The position numbers were made by a program, and so were the translations under genes. Below are positions 1 to 6,417 of a stretch of DNA of 21,678 bases, piece after piece (within the stretch, counting starts at the first letter, position 1; each line of letters starts with the position of its first letter). The notes beneath the pieces are model-generated. The model did no database searches, was not told where the DNA came from, and worked only from the letters and a program-made list of their open reading frames with translations. The stretch is from JBFMAE01 sp040756085 (GTDB lineage Bacteria > Desulfobacterota > BSN033 > UBA1163). Location: NCBI GenBank assembly GCA_040756085.1, contig JBFMAE010000394.1:1-21678 (forward strand), written 5' to 3'.

Positions 1-13
1 AGTTTCTTTTTCA

Positions 14-30
14 CTCCGAACTCATCACTT
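14..30. repeat. Partial copy of repeat family E (CTCCGAACT end)
   Basis: CTCCGAACT at 14-22 followed by CATCACTT resembles the right end of the larger family E repeats at 16304-16427 and 19530-19634. It lies directly behind the livM stop codon and may continue outside the window. Only a fragment is visible, so the family assignment rests on a short match. Confidence 0.45.
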
Positions 31-34
31 TTTT

Positions 35-1096
35 TTAAAAAGGCCATGTCTTCCAATACCGTTTACATCGAATCCAGAATCCAAATATCCCTAAAGGTTC
101 AAAGAGAACGATCAGAACCATGATCAATCCATAAACAATGACAGCGACATTAGAGATTCCTCCCATGGACATATATTTTTGTGAAAAGCTGACCAGGGCA
201 GGCCCAATTAATGAGATATCCTGAATTGCCTGAAGTTTAATGTCGAGATAGGTCATGAGAGCTGCTCCGGCAATGGAGCCCATGATCGATCCAAGACCTC
301 CCACCACCACCATGGCCAGGAAGGTGATCGACATGATGAGATGAAAACTTTCTGGATTGATGAAGCCGAGGATAAAAGCATAGAGACCCCCTGCAATTCC
401 TGTATAAAAGGCGCTCACCGCAAAAGCCAGGGTTTTATAATAGGTGAGATTGACCCCCATCGCCTCGGCTGCAATATCGCTATCCCGGATAGCGATAAAA
501 GCCCGGCCCACCCTTGTCCTGATCAGTTTCACCGCACCGATCACCATGAGGGTGGCGATGATCATGATCATATAGTAGAAATGGATGTCCTTCATCGGAG
601 TGCCGAAGAGATAAAGCTTTGGAGCCTGAAGTCCCATCCTTCCTCCAAAGAATTCGAGATGCTTGATAATCGTTGTTACCGTCATACCGAAACCCAGCGT
701 TGCGATGGCAAGATAAGGTCCCTTCAATCGAAGGGCAGGAAGTCCCAGGAGAAATCCGAAGACAGAGGAAATGAATCCTCCAATGGGAAGGGCTATCAAA
801 AAGGGGAAGTCTCCTTTCAATACGAAGAAGATGGTTGTGAAAGCTCCGATCGCAAAGAAGCCGGCATGGCCCATCGATATTTGGCCCGTATATCCCACGA
901 GGATATTCAGACCGATGGCTACAATGGCATGGATCGTGATGAGGTTAACAATATAGACAGACAAACCCAAGAGATGATATTTCTGGATGAGCCAAGGCAA
1001 GATCGCTAAGAAGATGAGGAAGAGGATGGACCAAAAAAGGATGGTGTTACTTTTAAAAAGCTCAATATCTTCATAGTAATTACGTTTCATGTCCAC
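35..1096 (-). CDS. livM: Branched-chain amino acid ABC transporter permease LivM
   Basis: This is an inner-membrane permease of the LIV/HAAT ABC importer family, which together with LivH forms the channel for branched-chain amino acids or related substrates delivered by a periplasmic binding protein. The 353-residue product is almost wholly hydrophobic, with many membrane segments. It carries family signatures: GLNILVGYTGQISMGHAGF near residues 62-80, the LPALRLKGPYLAIATLGF block, and the cytoplasmic coupling helix VGRAFIAIRDSDIAAEAMGV that contacts the ATPase. GTG at 1096-1094 is preferred over ATG at 1090 because AGGAGG lies about 9 nt upstream of it. The usual upstream partner livH is absent; about 570 bp of repeat-rich spacer sits there instead. 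livG and livF would be expected off the left edge. The family is secure; the exact substrate cannot be read from sequence. Confidence 0.93.
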   Translation of the reverse strand: MDMKRNYYEDIELFKSNTILFWSILFLIFLAILPWLIQKYHLLGLSVYIVNLITIHAIVAIGLNILVGYTGQISMGHAGFFAIGAFTTIFFVLKGDFPFLIALPIGGFISSVFGFLLGLPALRLKGPYLAIATLGFGMTVTTIIKHLEFFGGRMGLQAPKLYLFGTPMKDIHFYYMIMIIATLMVIGAVKLIRTRVGRAFIAIRDSDIAAEAMGVNLTYYKTLAFAVSAFYTGIAGGLYAFILGFINPESFHLIMSITFLAMVVVGGLGSIMGSIAGAALMTYLDIKLQAIQDISLIGPALVSFSQKYMSMGGISNVAVIVYGLIMVLIVLFEPLGIFGFWIRCKRYWKTWPF

Positions 1097-1220
1097 GAAG
1101 AATTCCCTCCTCGGATTTCGATTCTACGAAAAGCTCCCGATGGAGTATAAATTACTGGAAACTCAATATGATAGCGATTAGTATTATATTCTTAATGTAT
1201 GGGTTGTCAATCTTCTTATG

Positions 1221-1310
1221 TGAGATTTCTGAAAAAGTCCAGAAATCTATGATCAAGAGAGCGTTTAGTAGTTTTTCAAAGCTCTCTATGTTATGGTCTT
1301 TTGAAAAATA
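1221..1310 (+). repeat. Repeat B1: double-hairpin element
   Basis: This is the first of three copies of a repeat made of two hairpins. Hairpin 1 is AGATTTCTG (1223-1231), loop AAAAAGTC, CAGAAATCT (1240-1248). Hairpin 2 is AGAGAGC (1256-1262), an 18-nt loop, GCTCTCT (1281-1287). The other copies are B2 (3806-3870, inverted) and B3 (4667-4810). B1 lies in the divergent spacer between livM and the oxidoreductase. I see no gene in it. Confidence 0.8.
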
Positions 1311-1326
1311 ACCTGTTATAAAAAAC

Positions 1327-1641
1327 TAATACAAACGCATTAATTCATGATACCCTCCACCCACCCCTCAAGGGGGAGGAGGTGTGAAAAAATTGGGACT
1401 ACCGGTCGGGCAGCAATATCTTCAAAGTTTTACAAATGCGGTCGTTTGGAAGGCAGAGGAAACAAGGCTCTGAAAGTAACAACGATTATTGAAGTTTTTC
1501 ATCGTGAGTAGTTAACGCGAAAAGGTATCGCTGTAAAACTTTTTCGATATCCCTACCCGCCCTCTCAACTTGAATCAATTTTTTCACACCTTCGGAGAGG
1601 TGAGTGGAGGTGATGTAATTTTACTTATTGCGTTTGTATTA
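1327..1641 (+). repeat. Repeat A1: 315-bp nested inverted-repeat element (MITE-like or structured RNA)
   Basis: The outermost arms are TAATACAAACGCA (1327-1339) and its exact complement at 1629-1641. A second perfect 15-bp pair is GGTGTGAAAAAATTG (1381-1395) with 1576-1590. The core stem is ATATC 1416-1420 with GATAT 1546-1550, AAAGTTTTACA 1424-1434 with TGTAAAACTTT 1532-1542, an unpaired AAT at 1435-1437, then GCG 1438-1440 with CGC 1529-1531. Smaller internal hairpins are possible (CAGAG/CTCTG; ACGA/TCGT). The inner 207 bp recurs inverted at 3951-4156 with about nine mismatches. No ORF is supported. It ends 23 nt before the oxidoreductase start, so any promoter of that gene must lie in or before the element. 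Confidence 0.85.
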
Positions 1642-1664
1642 ATATTTATCATGAAGGTCGAAGA

Positions 1665-3815
1665 ATGGAAGAGAAGGGAATAAAAAAAGGGCTGTGTGGG
1701 ATCTGTCCGGCAGGTTGTGGCGTTGGGATCATTATGGATGGAGAACGGCTCCATCAGATAGAACCGATGGAAGGACATCCCTTAGGGATGGTCTGTACTC
1801 GAGGGGTTCACGCAGAGGAAGTTATTTATTCCCCTGACCGATTGAAATTCCCAATGAAAAGAATTGGGAATCGAGGGGAAGGAAAACTGGAGAGGATCTC
1901 TTGGGAGGAAGCCTTTGAGATTTCAGCCCATCTCATTAAGAGGGTTGTGGACAAATACGGACCAGAGGCCATGGCCATCTATTCCGGTAGGGGAGGATTT
2001 GAGCAGTCCTTGCTTGATCTGTTCGCCACAGCTGGTTATGATACGATCTGTTCAAACTTCTTATTTCCTTTGGGGTCCCCAAACACCTTCAGTTGTAGTT
2101 CCCTCTGCAACAATGCCCATCGGGTCATTGCCCCTGTGGCCACGTTTGGAACCTCCTATGATCGCCTCTTTTCAGATTTTGAGAAGAGTGATCGGATCGT
2201 TGTCTGGGGAGCAAACCCTGCCACTGATTCTCCACCCATCAATTTGAAAAAAATTTTGGACGCCAAAGATCGAGGGGCAAAGATCATCGTGATCGACCCG
2301 CTAAAGACATATACGGCCAAGAAGGCTGATGAATGGATCGGCATCAGACCTGGAACGGACGGGGCTTTGGCTTTGGGAATGGCGAATGTCATCATGGAGA
2401 AAGGTCTTTTCGATACAGCCTTTGCGGATGATTGGACATATGGTCTTGGAGAGTTCAGAGAGTATGTTCGAAGATTTTCACTTAAAGAAGTGGAGAAAAT
2501 CACGTGGGTCGCAGCAGAAAAGATTGAAAAATTGGCTGAGGAATTGGCAAAATCCAAAACTTCTCTTCTTCTCCACACCGGCCTCGAATATACAAATAGT
2601 GGGGTCCAAAATATTCGTGCACTGCTTATTTTTTGGGCCTTGACTGGAAACCTCGATCGGCAAGGGGGATTGGTCTTTCGAATGCCTCAGGCATTTCCCA
2701 TTCGAAGAAATCGAATGGCACCACCCAGAGGGAAGTCAGCGATCGGCTCAGATCGCCATCCACTCTATTGCGCCCTGAACAGAAGCGGGCATTTTTTAGA
2801 ACTGCCGAGGGCAATTTTGAAGGCTGACCCCTACCCTATAAAAGGGTTAATCGTGCTGGGAGGTTCCATTCTCACCGCCTTTCCAGATCCAGCCCAGTGG
2901 AAGCGGTCGTTTGAAGCCCTTGATGTGTTGGTCGTCATTGACCGTTTCCTCACCAATGAAGCGTTTTACGCTGACGTCGTCCTCCCTGCAACGACGATGT
3001 TTGAAATCACCTCTTACAAGCGTTACCCAGGGCATCTTTCTTTTCGAGAAAGGATTATTTCTCCTATGGGCGAGGCTAGAAATGATTACCTCATTTTGGC
3101 CCAACTCTCAGAAGTCCTTGGCTACGGGGATTGTTATCCCCAATCCGAAGAGGCGATGTTAAAATTTGTATTTGATCAGTCTCCTATTTCCCTTGAACAG
3201 TTAAGATTGAAACACGAAGGCGTTTCGCTTCCATCCCCCCCAATGGTCTATGAGAAATATAAAACGGGCCTTCTTCGTAAGGATGGAATGCCTGGTTTTG
3301 AAACTCCTTCCGGGAAGTTTGAGATCTTTTCAAACTTACTTAAAAGATATGGTCACGATCCACTTCCCATTTATCAAGAGCCCGTTGAAGGTCCGATCGT
3401 CTCAACAGATTTGACGAAGAAGTTTCCGTTGGTTCTTACGACCGGAACCCGAATTCAGTCCGCCTTCAGAAGTCAGCATCTCAATATTCCGGGTCTTCTC
3501 AAACTGCAGGACAAACCAAATATTCTCATCCATCCAGCGGATGCCAAACCAAGAGGGATTCAGGACGGGGATAAGGTCTGGGTGAAGACAAAAAGGGGAA
3601 GGGTTCCTTTCTATGCAAAAGTGACCGAGCGGATTACGAGAGGAGTGATCGAGGCAAATATGGGGGGCGGAGGACCGCTTCAACCTCAGGCATGGAGGGA
3701 AACCAATGTGAATGAGCTAACCGACTCCGAGAATCGAGATTCTATCTCAGGCTTTCCGGTATTTAAGGCTTTGCTTTGTGAGGTGGAATTGGCGATCGGA
3801 GAACCAGAGCTCTGA
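1665..3815 (+). CDS. Molybdopterin (bis-MGD) oxidoreductase catalytic subunit, orphan
   Basis: This belongs to the DMSO-reductase superfamily (formate dehydrogenase, polysulfide/thiosulfate reductase and relatives); the substrate is unknown. The N-terminus has the [4Fe-4S] motif C11-x2-C14-x3-C18-x25-C44. Molybdopterin-binding stretches follow (VVWGANPATDSPP; KIIVIDPLKT; ADEWIGIRPGTDGALALGMA), and a C-terminal molydopterin dinucleotide-binding domain starts near residue 575 (FPLVLTTGTR, then a segment like IHPADAKPRGIQDGDKVWV). C148 in SSLCNNAHR sits where Cys/SeCys ligands the metal in related enzymes (inferred). At 716 aa it is near full family length. No twin-arginine signal is seen, so it is probably cytoplasmic. 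No ferredoxin-like, NrfD or chaperone gene adjoins it. ATG 1665 has AAGG 7 nt upstream. Its stop codon lies inside repeat B2. Confidence 0.88.
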   Translation: MEEKGIKKGLCGICPAGCGVGIIMDGERLHQIEPMEGHPLGMVCTRGVHAEEVIYSPDRLKFPMKRIGNRGEGKLERISWEEAFEISAHLIKRVVDKYGPEAMAIYSGRGGFEQSLLDLFATAGYDTICSNFLFPLGSPNTFSCSSLCNNAHRVIAPVATFGTSYDRLFSDFEKSDRIVVWGANPATDSPPINLKKILDAKDRGAKIIVIDPLKTYTAKKADEWIGIRPGTDGALALGMANVIMEKGLFDTAFADDWTYGLGEFREYVRRFSLKEVEKITWVAAEKIEKLAEELAKSKTSLLLHTGLEYTNSGVQNIRALLIFWALTGNLDRQGGLVFRMPQAFPIRRNRMAPPRGKSAIGSDRHPLYCALNRSGHFLELPRAILKADPYPIKGLIVLGGSILTAFPDPAQWKRSFEALDVLVVIDRFLTNEAFYADVVLPATTMFEITSYKRYPGHLSFRERIISPMGEARNDYLILAQLSEVLGYGDCYPQSEEAMLKFVFDQSPISLEQLRLKHEGVSLPSPPMVYEKYKTGLLRKDGMPGFETPSGKFEIFSNLLKRYGHDPLPIYQEPVEGPIVSTDLTKKFPLVLTTGTRIQSAFRSQHLNIPGLLKLQDKPNILIHPADAKPRGIQDGDKVWVKTKRGRVPFYAKVTERITRGVIEANMGGGGPLQPQAWRETNVNELTDSENRDSISGFPVFKALLCEVELAIGEPEL

Positions 3816-3870
3816 AAAACTATCTTTCGCTCTCTTGATTAGAGATTTCTGGACTTTTTCAGAAATCTCG
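3806..3870 (-). repeat. Repeat B2: inverted copy of the double-hairpin element
   Basis: Read on the minus strand this matches B1 closely: AGATTTCTG, loop AAAAAGTC, CAGAAATCT (3843-3868), then ATCAAGAGAGCG and TAGTTTTTCAGAGCTC. It overlaps the last codons and the TGA (3813-3815) of the oxidoreductase, so the repeat supplies the end of that reading frame. The hairpins may end transcription of that gene, but no long T tract follows directly. Confidence 0.8.
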
Positions 3871-3950
3871 ATAAAAAGCATTGACAGTCATTTCAACTTT
3901 GATAGAATGGTGAAAATTTCGAACCCCTCACCCCCAACCCTCTGAAAGTA

Positions 3951-4156
3951 TGAAAAAATTGATTCAAGTTGAGAGGGCGGGTAGGGATATCGAAAAAGTT
4001 TTACAGCGGTACCTTTTCGCGTTAACTACTCACGATGAAAAACTTCAATAATCGTTATTACTTGCAGAGTCTTGTTACCTCTGCCTTCCAAAAGACCGCA
4101 TTTGTAAAACTTTGAAGATACTCCTGCCCGACCGGCAGTCCCAATTTTTTCACACC
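3951..4156 (-). repeat. Repeat A2: inverted near-identical copy of the A1 core
   Basis: The reverse complement aligns with 1381-1588 with about nine substitutions and no obvious gaps by eye. One of the differences turns the G-U pair of A1 (1441/1528) into G-C, keeping the stem. The unpaired AAT next to GCGG is retained, which fixes the orientation as minus. The outer TAATACAAACGCA arms of A1 are not seen here. Together with B2 it fills the 376-bp spacer behind the oxidoreductase. Confidence 0.85.
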
Positions 4157-4158
4157 TT

Positions 4159-4176
4159 CTCTCCCCTCGGGGAGAG
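4159..4176. repeat. Short GC-rich palindrome before the 156-aa gene
   Basis: CTCTCCCC (4159-4166), TC, GGGGAGAG (4169-4176) form an 8-bp stem just upstream of the AAGGAG Shine-Dalgarno at 4179-4184. It resembles the CCCTCYCC-type palindromes at 6337-6387. It could act as a small hairpin in the leader; no specific role is evident. Confidence 0.5.
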
Positions 4177-4191
4177 GGAAGGAGAATCATC

Positions 4192-4662
4192 TTGGGAGTC
4201 TTAGATTTTTTTAAGGGAGGCAGACAGAGGAGGAGAGGTGGACCCGAACCTCCGATCAACAAAGAGACCAGAACCTATGACGAGATTATGGATGAGATCA
4301 CAGCATGGAATATTGAACGCACTGACATCCTGAATGTGCTACGAAGAGAACTTGAAGGGGAGAGGCTTTCCGCCTGGTCCCGTGCCCTTGAAACAGGGAT
4401 CAGGAAGGGGCTTTCCTCAGCTTCGGGGAGGGTAGAGGATGCCCCTCTTTTTCCTGTTTATCTTGATCTGTATCGATTCGTCAAGGGGCTCAGGCCAAAA
4501 TTATTGATGAATCCGGCCATGAAAGATATGAAGAGGATGGAGAAATCGGATTCCCTTTCCATCTGTATTATCTGCGGCATTCGAGCCTTACAAAAGGAGA
4601 GAGGGGATACACGGTTGTTGAATACCCTACACTGGATATTACTTGAGAGGTATTTAGGGTGA
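4192..4662 (+). CDS. Hypothetical protein, 156 aa
   Basis: I do not recognise the family. The predicted protein starts MGVLDFFKGG, followed by a basic stretch RQRRRGG (about residues 11-17). A helical, charged, soluble-looking body follows, with no signal peptide or membrane segment. A CIIC pair (C125, C128) near the C-terminus could be a redox or metal pair but is isolated. The TTG start at 4192 is chosen because AAGGAG at 4179-4184 gives 7-nt spacing; the next in-frame ATG is some 30 codons in. It stands alone between repeat A2 and repeat B3, which begins at its stop codon. Codon use looks like that of its neighbours. That it is coding is supported by the strong Shine-Dalgarno and an uninterrupted frame; its function is unknown. 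Confidence 0.7.
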   Translation: MGVLDFFKGGRQRRRGGPEPPINKETRTYDEIMDEITAWNIERTDILNVLRRELEGERLSAWSRALETGIRKGLSSASGRVEDAPLFPVYLDLYRFVKGLRPKLLMNPAMKDMKRMEKSDSLSICIICGIRALQKERGDTRLLNTLHWILLERYLG

Positions 4663-4721
4663 TTAGGAATTTCTGAAAGGTCCAGAAATCTCTGAAATCC
4701 GTTTAATCATTTTTTGAAATC

Positions 4722-4740
4722 CCTGCCTGCGGCAGGCAGG
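4722..4740. repeat. CCTGCCTGC/GCAGGCAGG palindrome, copy 1
   Basis: A perfect 9+1+9 palindrome, inserted inside repeat B3. Identical or variant copies lie at 10303-10332, 16332-16352 and 16386-16404. Confidence 0.8.
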
Positions 4741-4780
4741 TGTGTAATCAAGAGAGTGGATAGTGGTTTTCAAAGCTCTC

Positions 4781-4808
4781 TTGACTTTTTAGTAAGGTCT
4801 TATAAAAT
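4781..4808 (+). promoter_or_regulatory. Putative sigma-70 promoter of tRNA-Val
   Basis: TTGACT (4781-4786), a 16-bp spacer and TAAAAT (4803-4808) match the consensus at five of six positions in each box. Transcription would start about 6 nt before the mature tRNA. The -35 box is formed by the right arm of repeat B3. Confidence 0.6.
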
Positions 4809-4820
4809 AGGTTAAAAAAA

Positions 4821-4895
4821 GGGCGCTTAGTTCAGTGGGAGAACGCCTGCTTCACACGCAGGAGGTCACTGGTTCAAATCCAGTAGCGCCCACCA
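4821..4895 (+). tRNA. tRNA-Val (anticodon CAC)
   Basis: A complete cloverleaf can be drawn. Acceptor GGGCGCT 4821-4827 pairs with AGCGCCC 4885-4891. The D stem is GTTC/GAAC (4830-4833, 4841-4844). The anticodon stem CCTGC/GCAGG encloses the loop TTCACAC, with CAC at 4853-4855. The T stem ACTGG/CCAGT encloses TTCAAAT. Discriminator A is at 4892 and CCA is encoded at 4893-4895. It reads the Val codon GUG. No other tRNA adjoins it. Confidence 0.96.
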
Positions 4896-4900
4896 TTCTT

Positions 4901-4928
4901 GTAGGGGCAATTCATGAATTGCCCCTAC
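4901..4928. repeat. 28-bp perfect palindrome between tRNA-Val and yebC
   Basis: GTAGGGGCAATTC at 4901-4913 is followed, after the central AT, by its exact reverse complement at 4916-4928. It may help stop tRNA transcription, although only a short T run follows, or it may be a dispersed palindromic repeat. It lies 15 bp before the yebC start. Confidence 0.85.
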
Positions 4929-4943
4929 TTTCGAGAAAAAACG

Positions 4944-5693
4944 ATGTCTGGACATTCAAAATGGAGCACGATTAAGCGAAAAAAAGGCGCAGCAGATGCC
5001 AAACGGGGAAAAGTCTTCACGAAAATCATCAAAGAGATCATGGTTGCCGCCCGTTTTGGGGGAGGAGATATCAATGCCAACCCGAGGCTTCGAACAGCAG
5101 TCCTTGCTGCCAAGGCAGAGAATATGCCGAAAGAGAATATTGAAAGGGCGATCAAGAAAGGGACCGGGGAACTGGAAGGGGTCAATTACGAGGAGCTGAT
5201 CTATGAGGGTTATGGTCCGGGCGGTGTGGCGGTAATGATGGAAGTTTTAACTGATAATAAGAACCGCACGGTTGCCGATGTAAGGCATGTCTTCTCCAAA
5301 CACAACGGGAGTCTTGGCGAAGCAGGTTGCGTTTCCTGGATGTTTGCGAAGAAGGGATTGGTCCTGATAGACAAAAGTGGTGCCGATGAAGATCGCCTAA
5401 TTGAAGTGGCTTTAGATGCAGGAGCCCTCGATGTGAAGGATACGGGGAAGGAATTTGAGGTGACGACCGATCCTGAAAATTTCGAAGAAGTGAAAAAGGC
5501 AATCGATGAGGCTGGTTTTAAATACAACTGCGCTGAGGTGACAATGGTTCCTCAAAGCACGGTTCGTTTGGCAGGAAAAGAAGCGGAACAGATGCTGAAG
5601 TTGATGGAGGGGCTTGAAGATTCTGATGATGTCCAGAAGGTTTATGGCAATTTCGATATCGCCGATGAGGAGATGGAACGGCTCAGTGCCTGA
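4944..5693 (+). CDS. yebC: YebC/PmpR (TACO1) family protein
   Basis: This family was annotated as transcriptional regulators; more recent work links YebC-type proteins to relief of ribosome stalling at polyproline, so the name need not imply DNA binding. The product begins with the signature [23 protein letters not shown], continues with the [28 protein letters not shown] block, and has [23 protein letters not shown] and the [11 protein letters not shown] segment. At 249 aa it has full length. An in-frame ATG at 4914 lies inside the 28-bp palindrome and would add ten unconserved residues, so ATG 4944 is preferred. Only a weak GAG precedes it, so initiation may be inefficient or the RNA structured. 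It heads the yebC-ruvC-ruvA-ruvB cluster, a common gene order. Confidence 0.95.
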   Translation: MSGHSKWSTIKRKKGAADAKRGKVFTKIIKEIMVAARFGGGDINANPRLRTAVLAAKAENMPKENIERAIKKGTGELEGVNYEELIYEGYGPGGVAVMMEVLTDNKNRTVADVRHVFSKHNGSLGEAGCVSWMFAKKGLVLIDKSGADEDRLIEVALDAGALDVKDTGKEFEVTTDPENFEEVKKAIDEAGFKYNCAEVTMVPQSTVRLAGKEAEQMLKLMEGLEDSDDVQKVYGNFDIADEEMERLSA

Positions 5694-5715
5694 AAAGCTC
5701 TTTTTCTTTCTATAT

Positions 5716-5761
5716 AAAAGCCACCTGATGATAGAGGGAAAGGAAAACGGGTGGCTTTTTT
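5716..5761 (+). terminator. Probable intrinsic terminator between yebC and ruvC
   Basis: AAAAGCCACC (5716-5725) pairs perfectly with GGTGGCTTTT (5750-5759), with a 24-nt loop and a run of six T ending at 5761. The loop is long, so termination may be partial and could tune expression of ruvCAB relative to yebC. It ends 22 nt before the chosen ruvC start. Confidence 0.65.
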
Positions 5762-5783
5762 CACACCTGGAGAAGATCATCCG

Positions 5784-6269
5784 TTGAGAGCGAGTGGCAT
5801 CGATCCAGGGTTGGCCATGACGGGCTTTGGTGTTGTGGAGGCCATTTCCCGAGGGGGAAAGGCCTGTGATTGGGGAGCCATTCGAACTGAAACGAATTGT
5901 CCCATCCCTCTCCGTTTAAAAACCATCTATTCTGAATTAAAAGGGCTTCTCGAGAAATGGAAACCCAACCTTCTTGTGTTGGAAGAGGTCTTTGTCCTGA
6001 AACAATTTCCAAAGGCAGCCATCCAATTAGGGGAGGTCAGGGGCGTCATCTACCTCGCTGCTCAGGAGATGAATATTCCGGTGGTCGAAATTAAACCGAC
6101 AGAAGTGAAGAGTGCATTGACCGGAAGTGGCCGGGCCGATAAGGAACAGATCAAGAGGATGATTCGACAAATCCTCAAGATCGATGACCCCCTCAGTTCG
6201 AGCCATGCTGGCGATGCGCTCGCCCTGGCCTTGACCGGCCTCTCCAGAACGAGTAAATTTCGCTGGTAA
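5784..6269 (+). CDS. ruvC: Holliday junction resolvase RuvC
   Basis: This endonuclease cuts Holliday junctions symmetrically after RuvAB branch migration. With the TTG at 5784 as start, the protein is 161 aa and begins MRASGIDPGLAMTGFGVVE, placing the first catalytic Asp at residue 7 as in E. coli. The other catalytic positions are E67 (LVLEEVF), H141 and D144 (SSHAGDALALAL). His in the third position is also known from Thermus RuvC, so this is not a defect. GGAG at 5769-5772 precedes TTG by 11 nt. An upstream GTG at 5751 in the same frame falls inside the terminator stem and would add eleven unconserved residues. It is separated from ruvA by a 148-bp hairpin-rich spacer. Confidence 0.92.
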   Translation: MRASGIDPGLAMTGFGVVEAISRGGKACDWGAIRTETNCPIPLRLKTIYSELKGLLEKWKPNLLVLEEVFVLKQFPKAAIQLGEVRGVIYLAAQEMNIPVVEIKPTEVKSALTGSGRADKEQIKRMIRQILKIDDPLSSSHAGDALALALTGLSRTSKFRW

Positions 6270-6336
6270 TACTTTTTTAGTGTCAGTGGTGAGTGTCAGC
6301 AAAAATAGAACCCGTTTCGATAACTCCCCCCTTTTC

Positions 6337-6387
6337 CCCCTCTTAACCTAAGAGGGGAGATATCCCTCCCCTTAAGGTAAGGGGAGG
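6337..6387. repeat. Two adjacent CCCCTY-type hairpins before ruvA
   Basis: CCCCTCTTA (6337-6345) with TAAGAGGGG (6349-6357) and CCTCCCCTTA (6365-6374) with TAAGGGGAGG (6378-6387) are perfect stems with 3-nt loops. They fill much of the ruvC-ruvA spacer and end just upstream of GGAGG at 6391. They may affect ruvA translation or message stability, or may simply be dispersed palindromes. Confidence 0.65.
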
Positions 6388-6417
6388 AAAGGAGGGGTTA
6401 TGGTAATAGAGGTTCCC

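Larger units (their letters stand above)
4667..4810 (+). repeat. Repeat B3: double-hairpin element with an internal insertion
   Basis: Hairpin 1 is ATTTCTG (4669-4675) with CAGAAAT (4683-4689). Hairpin 2 is TCAAGAGAG (4748-4756) with CTCTCTTGA (4776-4784), followed by CTTTTT. Compared with B1, about 50 bp are inserted between the hairpins, including the CCTGCCTGC-G-GCAGGCAGG palindrome at 4722-4740. Hairpin 2 plus the T run resembles an intrinsic terminator for the upstream gene, while its right arm also carries the tRNA -35 box. Confidence 0.75.

Noticed and set aside
341..1009. 222-aa open frame on the plus strand
   Set aside because: It lies antisense within livM; composition is His/Arg/Asp-rich without domains, and livM matches its family over the whole length.
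1327..1641. Integron attC site
   Set aside because: It is much longer than usual attC sites, lacks R and L box sequences I could recognise, and there is no integron integrase or cassette array.
1221..4810. Possible CRISPR array, suggested by repeated blocks
   Set aside because: Copies are few, widely spaced, in both orientations, and lack regular spacers; no cas genes are present.
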